From the NCBI RefSeq assembly GCF_051014685.1, contig NW_027478756.1:496001-560000 (forward strand): DNA of 64,000 nucleotides, given 5' to 3'. Every line of letters begins with the position of its first letter. Within the stretch, counting starts at the first letter, position 1. Positions 24,101 through 35,900 of the stretch are shown piece by piece. The position numbers and the translations under genes were made by a program. Source of the DNA: Ptiloglossa arizonensis. Its lineage: Eukaryota; Arthropoda; Insecta; Hymenoptera; Colletidae. The notes under the pieces are model-generated. The model was not told where the DNA came from. It searched no databases and saw nothing but the letters and a program-made list of their open reading frames with translations.

Positions 24101-27097
24101 ATCTCGCGAACGGATTGACGAACTCGAGAAATTCCTGTCTCATCTGAAAGTAGAAAATCGCTCGATTACAATGGTGTGTGTACTTTTCCCCTAGGCCATT
24201 CCAGTTATTGGTTTCGAGTATCAGACCAGCGAAATTTTTGATGGTTTCTCAACCATTCCTTAACTTCAAAGTCCCATATCTCGCGAACGGATTGACGAAC
24301 TCGAGAAATTCCTGTTGCATCTGAAACTAGAAACTCGCACGACTACAACGGCATGTGTATTTTTCCCCAAGGCCTTTGTAGTTCTTTGTTTCGGGAATCA
24401 GACTTGCGAAAATTTTGATGGTTTCTCAACCATTCCTTAACTTCAAACTCCCATATCTCAGGAACGGATTGACGATCTCGAGAAATTCCTGTTGCATCTG
24501 AAAGTAGAAACACGCCCGATTACAGTGGTGTGTGAACTTTTCCCCTAGGCCATTACAGTTATTGGTTTCGAGTATCAGACCAGCGAAAATTTTGATGGTT
24601 TCTCAACCATTCCTTAACTTCAAACTCTCATATCTCGCGAACGGTTTGACGAACTCGAGAAATTCCTGTTGCATCTGAAAGTAGAAACTCGCCCGATTAC
24701 AATGGTGTGTGTACTTTTCCCCTATGCCATTCCAGTTATTGGTTTCGAGTATCAGACCAGCGAAATTTTTGATGGTTTCTCAACCATTCCTTAACATCGA
24801 ACCACCATATCTCGCGAACGGATTCACGAACTCGAGAAATTCCTGTTGCATCTGAAACTAGAAACCCGCACGACTACAACGGCATGTGTATTTTTCCCCT
24901 AGGCCTTTGTAGTTCTTTGTTTCGGGAATCAGACTTGCGAAAATTTTGATGGTTTCTCAACCATTCCTTAATTTCAAACTCCAATATCTCGCGAACGGAT
25001 TGACGATCTCGAGAAATTCCTGTTGCATCTGAAAGTAGAAACACGCCCGATTACAGTGGTGTGTGTACTTTTCCCCTAGGCCATTCCAGTTATTGGTTTC
25101 GAGTATCATACCAGCGAAAATTTTGATGGTTTCTCAACCATTCCTTAACTTCAAACTCCCATATCTCGCGAACGGATTCACGAACTCGAGAAATTCCTGT
25201 TGCATCCGAAAGTAGAAACTCGCACGATTACAACTGCATGTGTATTTCTCCCCTAGGCCTTTGTAGTTATTGGTTTCGAGTATCAGACTTGCGAAAATTT
25301 TGATGGTTGCTCAAGCGTTCCTTAACTTCAAACTCCCATATCTCGCGAACGGATTGACGAACTCGAGAAAATCCTGTCTCATCTGAAAGTAGAAACTCGC
25401 CCGAATACAGCGGTACGTGTACTTTTCCCCTAGGCCATTCCAGTTATAGGTTTCGAGTATCAGACCAGCGAAATTTTTGATGGTTTCTCAACCATTCCTT
25501 AACTTCAAACTCCCATATCTCGCGAACGGATTGACGATCTCGAGAAATTCCTGTTGCATCTGAAAGTAGAAACACGCCCGATTACATTGGTGTTGTTTAC
25601 TTTTCCCCTAGGCCAATCCAGTTATTGGTTTCGAGTATCAGACCAGCGAAAATTTTGATTGTTTCTCAACCATCCCTTAACTTCAAACTCCCATATCTCG
25701 CGAACGGATTCACGAACTCGAGAAATTCCAGTTGCATCCGAAAGTAGAAACTCGCACGATAACAACTGCATGTGTATTTTTCCCCTAGGCCTTTGTAGTT
25801 CTTTGTTTCGGGAATCAGACTTGCGAAAATTTTGATGGTTTCTCAACCATTCCTTAATTTCAAACTCCCATATCTCGCGAACGGATTGACGATCTCGAGA
25901 AATTCCTGTTGCATCTGAAAGTAGAAACACGCCCGATTACAGTGGTGTGTGTACTTTTCTCCTAGGCCATTCCAGTTATTGGTTTCGAGTATCAGACCAG
26001 CGAAAATTTTGATGGTTTCTCAACCATGCCTTAACTTCAAACTCCCATATCTCGCGAACGGATTGACGAACTCGAGAAATTCCTGTTGCATCTGAAAGTA
26101 GAAGCTCGCCCGATTACAGCGGTATGTGTATTTTATCCCTAGGCTATAGTAGTTATTGGTTTCGAGTATCAGAGTTGCGAAAATTTTGATGGTTTCTCAA
26201 CCGTTCCTTAATTTCAAACTCCCATATCTCAGGACCGGATTGACGATCTCGAGAAATTCCTTTTGCATCTGAAAGTAGAAACACGCCCGATTACAGTGGT
26301 GTGTGTACTTTTCCCCTAGGCCATTACAGTTATTGGTTTCGAGTATCAGACCAGCGAAAATTTTGATGGTTTCTCAACCATTCCTTAACTTCAAACTCCC
26401 ATATCTCGCGAACGGATTCACGAACTCGAGAAATTCCTGTTGCATCCGAAAGTAGAAACTCGCACGATTACAACTGCATGTGTATTTCTCCCCTAGGCCT
26501 TTGTAGTTATTGGTTTCGAGTATCAGACCAGCGAAAATTTTGATTGTTTCTCAACCATCCCTTAACTTCAAACTCCCATATCTCGCGAACGGATTCACGA
26601 ACTCGAGAAATTCCTGTTGCATCCGAAAGTAGAAACTCGCACGATAACAACTGCATGTGTATTTCTCCCCTAGGCCTTTGTAGTTATTGGTTTCGAGTAT
26701 CAGACTTGCGAAAATTTTGATGGTTGCTCAAGCGTTCCTTAACTTCAAACTCCCATATCTCGCGAACGGATTGACGAACTCGAGAAATTCCTGTCTCATC
26801 TGAAAGTAGAAACTCGCCCGAATACAGCGGTAAGTGTACTTTTCCCCTAGGCCATTCCAGTTATTGGTTTCGAGTATCAGACCAGCGAAATTTTTGATGG
26901 TTTCTCAACCATTCCTTAACTTCAAAGTCCCATATCTCGCGAACGGATTGACGAACTCGAGAAATTCCTGTTGCATCTGAAAGTAGAAACACGCCCGATT
27001 ACAGTGGTGTGTGTACTTTTCCCCTAGGCCATTCCAGTTATTGGTTTCGAGTATCAGACCAGCGAAAATTTTGATGGTTTCTCAACCATTCCTTAAC
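21170..27097. repeat. Dispersed 26-monomer-spaced duplication (copies 21170-22494 and 25773-27097)
   Basis: Two 1.32-kb copies lie 4603 bp apart, which is 26 x 177 plus one. The extra base is the insertion at 25591-25600 between them. Shared rare variants are caggaccgg and attccttttgc near 21640 and 26243, and accatgcctt near 21422 and 26025. The intervening 22495-25772 holds other satellite monomers, including a segment resembling 6-9 kb (agaagaaactcgc, ggtttcgggtatc). Confidence 0.8.
25591..25600. other. Isolated +1 base insertion in monomer register
   Basis: tgttgtttac stands where other monomers have tgtgtgtac. It is the only net length change I found in the first 51 kb, and it explains the 4603-bp rather than 4602-bp spacing of the 26-mer copies. 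It lies at a variable TG-rich segment. Confidence 0.85.
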
Positions 27098-27960
27098 TTC
27101 AAAGTCCCATATCTCGCGAACGGATTGACGAACTCGAGAAATTCCTTTTGCATCTGAAAGTAGAAACACGCCCGATTACAGTGGTGTGTGTACTTTTCCC
27201 CTAGGCCATTACAGTTATTGGTTTCGAGTATCAGACCAGCGAAAATTTTGATGGTTTCTCAACCATTCCTTAACTTCAAACTCCCATATCTCGCGAACGG
27301 ATTCACGAACTCGAGAAATTCCTGTTGCATCCGAAAGTAGAAACTCGCACGATTACAACTGCATGCGTATTTCTCCCCTAGGCCTTTGTAGTTATTGGTT
27401 TCGAGTATCAGACCAGCGAAAATTTTGATTGTTTCTCAACCATCCCTTAACTTCAAACTCCCATATCTCGCGAACGGATTCACGAACTCGAGAAATTCCT
27501 GTTGCATCCGAAAGTAGAAACTCGCACGATAACAACTGCATGTGTATTTCTCCCCTAGGCCTTTGTAGTTATTGGTTTCGAGTATCAGACTTGCGAAAAT
27601 TTTGATGGTTGCTCAAGCGTTCCTTAACTTCAAACTCCCATATCTCGCGAACGGATTGACGAACTCGAGAAATTCCTGTCTCATCTGAAAGTAGAAACTC
27701 GCCCGAATACAGCGGTAAGTGTACTTTTCCCCTAGGCCATTCCAGTTATTGGTTTCGAGTATCAGACCAGCGAAATTTTTGATGGTTTCTCAACCATTCC
27801 TTAACTTCAAAGTCCCATATCTCGCGAACGGATTGACGAACTCGAGAAATTCCTGTTGCATCTGAAAGTAGAAACACGCCCGATTACAGTGGTGTGTGTA
27901 CTTTTCCCCTAGGCCATTCCAGTTATTGGTTTCGAGTATCAGACCAGCGAAAATTTTGAT
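26200..27960. repeat. 5-monomer tandem duplication (885-bp unit)
   Basis: ttttgcatctg variants at 26261 and 27146 are 885 bp (5 x 177) apart. The following five monomers match in order: ccattacag, actgcatgtg, acgataacaactg, ctgtctcatctg, aaagtcccat. Copy 2 has gcatgcgtat at 27361 where copy 1 has gcatgtgtat. Confidence 0.8.
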
Positions 27961-29034
27961 TGTTTCTCAACCATCCCTTAACTTCAAACTCCCATATCTC
28001 GCGAACGGATTCACGAACTCGAGAAATTCCTGTTGCATCTGAAACTAGAAACCCGCACGACTACAACGGCATGTGTATTTTTCCCCTAGGCCTTTGTAGT
28101 TCTTTGTTTCGGGAATCAGACTTGCGAAAATTTTGATGGTTTCTCAACCATTCCTTAATTTCAAACTCCCATATCTCGCGAACGGATTGACGATCTCGAG
28201 AAATTCCTGTTGCATCTGAAAGTAGAAACACGCCCGATTACAGTGGTGTGTGTACTTTTCCCCTAGGCCATTCCAGTTATTGGTTTCGAGTATCAGACCA
28301 GCGAAAATTTTGATGGTTTCTCAACCATTCCTTAACTTCAAACTCCCATATCTCGCGAACGGATTGACGAACTCGAGAAATTCCTGTTGCATCTGAAAGT
28401 AGAAGCTCGCCCGATTACAGCGGTATGTGTATTTTATCCCTAGGCTATAGTAGTTATTGGTTTCGAGTATCAGAGTTGCGAAAATTTTGATGGTTTCTCA
28501 ACCGTTCCTTAATTTCAAACTCCCATATCTCAGGAACGGATTGACGATCTCGAGAAATTCCTGTTGCATCTGAAAGTAGAAACACGCCCGATTACAGTGG
28601 TGTGTGTACTTTTCCGCTAGGCCATTCCAGTTATTGGTTTTGAGTATCAGACAAGCGAAAATTTTGATGGTTTCTCAACCATTCCTTAACATCGAACCAC
28701 CATATCTCGCGAACGGATTCACGAACTCGAGAAATTCCTGTTGCATCTGAAACTAGAAACCCGCACGACTACAACGGCATGTGTATTTTTCCCCTAGGCC
28801 TTTGTAGTTCTTTGTTTCGGGAATCAGACTTGCGAAAATTTTGATGGTTTCTCAACCATTCCTTAATTTCAAACTCCCATATCTCGCGAACGGATTGACG
28901 ATCTCGAGAAATTCCTGTTGCATCTGAAAGTAGAAACACGCCCGATTACAGTGGTGTGTGTACTTTTCCCCTAGGCCATTCCAGTTATTGGTTTCGAGTA
29001 TCAGACCAGCGAAAATTTTGATGGTTTCTCAACC

Positions 29035-32000
29035 GTTCCTTAATTTCAAACTCCCATATCTCAGGAACGGATTGACGATCTCGAGAAATTCCTGTTGCAT
29101 CTGAAAGTAGAAACACGCCCGATTACAGTGGTGTGTCTACTTTTCCCCTAGGCCATTACCGTCATTGGTTTCGAGTATCAGACCAGCGAAAATTTTGATG
29201 GTTTCTCAACCATTCCTTAAATTCAAACTCCCATATCTCGCGAACGGTTTGACGAAATCGAGAAATTCCTGTTGCATCTGAAAGTAGATAATCGCCCGAT
29301 TACAATGGTGTGTGTACTTTTCCCCTAGGCCGTTCCAGTTATTGGTTTCGAGTATCAGACCAGCGAAATTTTTGATGGTTTCTCAACCATTCCTTAACAT
29401 CGAACTACCATATCTCGCGAACGGATTCACGAACTCGAGAAATTCCTGTTGCATCTGAAACTAGAATCTCGCACGACTACAACGGCATGTGTATTTTTCC
29501 CCTAGGCCTTTGTAGTTCTTTGTTTCGGGAATCAGACTTGCGAAAATTTTGACGGTTTCTCAACCATTCCTTAACTTCAAACTCCCATATCTCGCGAACG
29601 GATTGACAAACTCCAGAAATTCCTGTTGCATCTGAAAGTAGAAGCTCGCCCGATTACAGCGGTATGTGTATTTTATCCCTAGGCTATAGTAGTTATTGGT
29701 TTCGAGTATCAGAGTTGCGAAAATTTTGATGGTTTCTCAACCGTTCCTTAATTTCAAACTCCCATATCTCAGGAACGGATTGACGATCTCGAGAAATTCC
29801 TGTTGCATCTGAAAGTAGAAACACGCCCGATTACAGTGGTGTGTGTACTTTTCCCCTAGGCCATTCCAGTTATTGGTTTCGAGTATCAGACCAGCGAAAA
29901 TTTTGATGGTTTCTCAACCATTCCTTAACTTCAAACTCCCATATCTCGCGAACGGATTGACGAACTCGAGAAATTCCTGTTGCATCTGAAAGTAGAAGCT
30001 CGCCCGATTACAGCGGTATGTGTATTTTATCCCTAGGCTATAGTAGTTATTGGTTTCGAGTATCAGAGTTGCGAAAATTTTGATGGTTTCTCAACCGTTC
30101 CTTAATTTCAAACTCCCATATCTCAGGAACGGATTGACGATCTCGAGAAATTCCTGTTGCATCTGAAAGTAGAAACACGCCCGATTACAGTGGTGTGTGT
30201 ACTTTTCCGCTAGGCCATTCCAGTTATTGGTTTTGAGTATCAGACAAGCGAAAATTTTGATGGTTTCTCAACCATTCCTTAACATCGAACCACCATATCT
30301 CGCGAACGGATTCACGAACTCGAGAAATTCCTGTTGCATCTGAAACTAGAAACCCGCACGACTACAACGGCATGTGTATTTTTCCCCTAGGCCTTTGTAG
30401 TTCTTTGTTTCGAGTATCAGACCAGCGAAATTTTTGATGGTTTCTCAACCATTCCTTAACATCGAACTACCATATCTCGCGAACGGATTCACGAACTCGA
30501 GAAATTCCTGTTGCATCTGAAACTAGAATCTCGCACGACTACAACGGCATGTGTATTTTTCCCCTAGGCCTTTGTAGTTCTTTGTTTCGGGAATCAGACT
30601 TGCGAAAATTTTGATGGTTTCTCAACCATTCCTTAACTTCAAACTCCCATATCTCGCGAACGGATTGACAAACTCCAGAAATTCCTGTTGCATCTGAAAG
30701 TAGAAGCTCGCCCGATTACAGCGGTCTGCGTATTTTTGCCCTAGGCCATAGTAGTTAATGGTTTCGAGTATCAGAGTTGCGAAAATTTTGATGGTTTCTC
30801 AACCATTCCTTAATTTCAAACTCCCATATCTCGCGAACGGATTGACGATCTCGAGAAATTCCTGTTGCATCTGAAAGTAGAAGCTCGCCCGATTACAGCG
30901 GTCTGCGTATTTTTGCCCTAGGCCATAGTAGTTAATGGTTTCGAGTATCAGAGTTGCGAAAATTTTGATGGTTTCTCAACCATTCCTTAATTTCAAACTC
31001 CCATATCTCGCGAACGGATTGACGATCTCGAGAAATTCCTGTTGCATCTGAAAGTAGAAACACGCCCGATTACAGCGGTGTGTGTACTTTTCCCCTAGGC
31101 CATTCCAGTTATTGGTTTCGAGTATCAGACCAGCGAAAATTTTGATGGTTTCTCAACCATTCCTTAACTTCAAACTCCCATATCTCGCGAACGGATTCAC
31201 GAACTCGAGAAATTCCTGTTGCATCCGAAAGTAGAAACTCGCACGATTACAACTGCATGTGTATTTCTCCCCTAGGCCTTTGTAGTTATTGGTTTCGAGT
31301 ATCAGACTTGCGAAAATTTTGATGGTTGCTGAAGCGTTCCTTAAATTCAAACTCCCATATCTCGCGAACGGTTTGACGATCTCGAGAAATTCCTGTTGCA
31401 TCTGAAAGTAGAAGCTCGCCCGATTACAGCGGTCTGCGTATTTTTGCCCTAGGCCATAGTAGTTAATGGTTTCGAGTATCAGAGTTGCGAAAATTTTGAT
31501 GGTTTCTCAACCATTCCTTAATTTCAAACTCTCATATCTCGCGAACGGATTGACGATCTCGAGAAATTCCTGTTGCATCTGAAGGTAGAAACACGCCCGA
31601 TTACAGTGGTGTGTGTACTTTTCCCCTAGGCCATTCCAGTTATTGGTTTCGAGTATCAGACCAGCGAAAATTTTGATGGTTTCTCAACCGTTCCTTAATT
31701 TCAAACTCCCATATCTCAGGAACGGATTGACGATCTCGAGAAATTCCTGTTGCATCTGAAAGTAGAAACACGCCCGATTACAGTGGTGTGTCTACTTTTC
31801 CCCTAGGCCATTACCGTCATTGGTTTCGAGTATCAGACCAGCGAAAATTTTGATGGTTTCTCAACCATTCCTTAAATTCAAACTCCCATATCTCGCGAAC
31901 GGTTTGACGAAATCGAGAAATTCCTGTTGCATCTGAAAGTAGATAATCGCCCGATTACAATGGTGTGTGTACTTTTCCCCTAGGCCGTTCCAGTTATTGG

Positions 32001-32310
32001 TTTCGAGTATCAGACCAGCGAAATTTTTGATGGTTTCTCAACCATTCCTTAACATCGAACTACCATATCTCGCGAACGGATTCACGAACTCGAGAAATTC
32101 CTGTTGCATCTGAAACTAGAATCTCGCACGACTACAACGGCATGTGTATTTTTCCCCTAGGCCTTTGTAGTTCTTTGTTTCGGGAATCAGACTTGCGAAA
32201 ATTTTGATGGTTTCTCAACCATTCCTTAACTTCAAACTCCCATATCTCGCGAACGGATTGACAAACTCCAGAAATTCCTGTTGCATCTGAAAGTAGAAGC
32301 TCGCCCGATT
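29035..32310. repeat. 15-monomer-spaced duplication (29035-29655 and 31690-32310)
   Basis: The diagnostic accgtcattgg at 29158 and 31813 is 2655 bp (15 x 177) apart. Following monomers agree (agataatcgcc, ggccgttcc, aactagaatctcg, tagttctttg). The copies part near 29657 against 32314, where ggtatgtg and ggtctgcg monomers follow. Confidence 0.75.
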
Positions 32311-32940
32311 ACAGCGGTCTGCGTATTTTTGCCCTAGGCCATAGTAGTTAATGGTTTTGAGTATCAGAGTTGCGAAAATTTTGATGGTTTCTCAACCATT
32401 CCTTAATTTCAAACTCCCATATCTCGCGAACGGATTGACGATCTCGAGAAATTCCTGTTGCATCTGAAAGTAGAAGCTCGCCCGATTACAGCGGTCTGCG
32501 TATTTTTGCCCTAGGCCATAGTAGTTAATGGTTTCGAGTATCAGAGTTGCGAAAATTTTGATGGTTTCTCAACCATTCCTTAATTTCAAACTCCCATATC
32601 TCGCGAACGGATTGACGATCTCGAGAAATTCCTGTTGCATCTGAAAGTAGAAACACGCCCGATTACAGCGGTGTGTGTACTTTTCCCCTAGGCCATTCCA
32701 GTTATTGGTTTCGAGTATCAGACCAGCGAAAATTTTGATGGTTTCTCAACCATTCCTTAACTTCAAACTCCCATATCTCGCGAACGGATTCACGAACTCG
32801 AGAAATTCCTGTTGCATCCGAAAGTAGAAACTCGCACGATTACAACTGCATGTGTATTTCTCCCCTAGGCCTTTGTAGTTATTGGTTTCGAGTATCAGAC
32901 TTGCGAAAATTTTGATGGTTGCTGAAGCGTTCCTTAACTT
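30721..32940. repeat. 9-monomer-spaced duplication (1593-bp offset)
   Basis: The ggtctgcg monomers at 30721 and 32314 start matching runs that extend through the ttgctgaagcg monomers near 31327 and 32920. The offset is 9 x 177. The ttgctgaagcg change (g for the usual c) removes an in-frame minus-strand stop and so creates short spurious open frames. Confidence 0.75.
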
Positions 32941-35900
32941 CAAACTCTCATATCTCGCGAACGGATTCACGAACTCGAGAAATTCCTGTTGCATCCGAAA
33001 GTAGAAACACGCACGATTACAACTGCATGTGTATTTCTCCCCTAGGCCTTTGTAGTTAATGGTTTCGGGAATCAGACTTGCGAAAATTTTGATGGTTTCT
33101 CAACCATTCCTCCACTTCTAACTCCTATATCTGGCGAACGGATTGACGATCTCGAGAAATTCCTGTTGCATCTGAAAGTAGAAACACGCCCGATTACAGT
33201 GGTGTGTGTACTTTTCCCCTAGGCCATTACAGTTATTGGTTTCGAGTATCAGACCAGCGAAAATTTTGATGGTTTCTCAACCATTCCTTAACTTCAAACT
33301 CCCATATCTCGCAAACGGTTTGACGAACTCGAGAAGTTCCTGTTGCATCTGAAAGTAGAAACTCGCACGATTACAACGGTTTGTGTATTTTTGCCCTAGG
33401 CCATAGTAGTTATTGGTTTCGAGTATCAGACTTGCGAAAATTTTGATGGTTTCTCAACCATTCCTTAATTTCAAACTCCCATATCTCGCAAACGATTTGA
33501 CGAACACGAGAAATTCCTGTTGCATCGGAAAGTAGAAACTCGCCCCATTACAATGGTGTGTGTACTTTTCCCCTAGGCCATTCCAGTTATTGGTTTCGAG
33601 TATCAGACCAGCGAAACTTTTGATGGTTTCTCAACCATTCCTTAACTTCAAATTCCCATATCTCGCGAACGGATTGACGAACTCGAGAAATTCCTGTTGC
33701 ACCTGAAAGTAGAAACTCGCACGATTACAACGGCATGTCTAGTTTTCCCCTAGGCCTTTGTAGTTACTGGTTTCGGGAATCTGACTTGCGAAAATTTTGA
33801 TGGTTTCTCAACCATTCCTTAACTTCTAACACACATATCTCGCGAACGGATTGACGATCTCAAGAAATTCCTGTTGCACCTGAAAGTAGAAACTCGTCCG
33901 ATTACAGTGGTATGTGTACTTTTCCCCTAGGCCATTCCAGTTATTGGTTTCGAGTATCAGACCAGCGAAATTTTTGATGGTTTCCCAACCATTCCTTAAC
34001 TTCAAACTCCCATATCGCGCGAACGGATTGACGAACTCGAGAAATTCCTGTTGCATCTGAAAGTAGAAACTCGCACGATTACAACGGCATGTTTATTTTT
34101 CCCCTAGGCCTTTGTAGTTATTGGTTTCGAGTATCAGACCAGCGAAAATTTTGATGGTTTCTCAACCATTCCTTAACTTCAAACTCCCATATCTCGCGAA
34201 CGGATTCACGAACTCGAGAAATTCCTGTTGCAACCGAAAGTAGAAACTCGCACAATTACAACTGCATGTGTATTTCTCCCCTAGGCCTTTGTAGTTATTG
34301 GTTTCGAGTATCAGATTTGCGAAAATTTTGATGGTTGCTCAAGCGTTCCTTAACTTCAAACTCCCATATCTCGCGAACGGATTGACGAACTCGAGAAATT
34401 CCTGTCTAATCTGAAAGTAGAAACTCGCCCGAATACAGCGGTAAGTGTACTTTTCCCCTAGGCCATTCCAGTTATTGGTTTCGAGTATCAGACCAGCGAA
34501 ATTTTTGATGGTTTCTCCACCATTCCTTAACTTCAAACTCCCATATCTCGCGAACGGTTTGACGAACTCGAGAAATTCCTGTTGCATCTGAAAGTAGAAA
34601 CTCGCCCGATTACAATGGTGTGTGTACTTTTCCGCTAGGCCATTCCAGTTAATGGTTTCGAGTATCAGACCAGCGAAAATTTTGATTGTTTCTCAACCAT
34701 CCCTTAACTTCAAACTCCCATATCTCGCGAACGGATTCACGAACTCGAGAAATTCCTGTTGCATCCGAAAGTAGAAACTCGCACGATAACAACTGCATGT
34801 GTATTTCTCCCCTAGGCCTTTGTAGTTATTGGTTTCGAGTATCAGACTTGCGAAAATTTTGATGGTTGCTCAAGCGTTCCTTAACTTCAAACTCCCATAT
34901 CTCGCGAACGGATTGACGAACTCGAGAAATTCCTGTCTCATCTGAAAGTAGAAACTCGCCCGAATACAGCGGTAAGTGTACTTTTCCCCTAGGCCATTCC
35001 AGTTATTGGTTTCGAGTATCAGACCAGCGAAATTTTTGATGGTTTCTCAACCATTCCTTAACTTCAAAGTCCCATATCTCGCGAACGGATTGACGAACTC
35101 GAGAAATTCCTGTTGCATCTGAAAGTAGAAACACGCCCGATTACAGTGGTGTGTGTACTTTTCCCCTAGGCCATTCCAGTTATTGGTTTCGAGTATCAGA
35201 CCAGCGAAAATTTTGATGGTTTCTCAACCATTCCTTAACTTCAAAGTCCCATATCTCGCGAACGGATTGACGAACTCGAGAAATTCCTTTTGCATCTGAA
35301 AGTAGAAACACGCCCGATTACAGTGGTGTGTGTACTTTTCCCCTAGGCCATTACAGTTATTGGTTTCGAGTATCAGACCAGCGAAAATTTTGATGGTTTC
35401 TCAACCATTCCTTAACTTCAAACTCCCATATCTCGCGAACGGATTCACGAACTCGAGAAATTCCTGTTGCATCCGAAAGTAGAAACTCGCACGATTACAA
35501 CTGCATGCGTATTTCTCCCCTAGGCCTTTGTAGTTATTGGTTTCGAGTATCAGACCAGCGAAAATTTTGATTGTTTCTCAACCATCCCTTAACTTCAAAC
35601 TCCCATATCTCGCGAACGGATTCACGAACTCGAGAAATTCCTGTTGCATCCGAAAGTAGAAACTCGCACGATAACAACTGCATGTGTATTTCTCCCCTAG
35701 GCCTTTGTAGTTATTGGTTTCGAGTATCAGACTTGCGAAAATTTTGATGGTTGCTCAAGCGTTCCTTAACTTCAAACTCCCATATCTCGCGAACGGATTG
35801 ACGAACTCGAGAAATTCCTGTCTCATCTGAAAGTAGAAACTCGCCCGAATACAGCGGTAAGTGTACTTTTCCCCTAGGCCATTCCAGTTATTGGTTTCGA

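Noticed and set aside
25591..25600. Possible transposon target-site scar at the +1 insertion
   Set aside because: The change is a one-base gain in a TG-rich stretch, with no flanking duplication and no inserted element.
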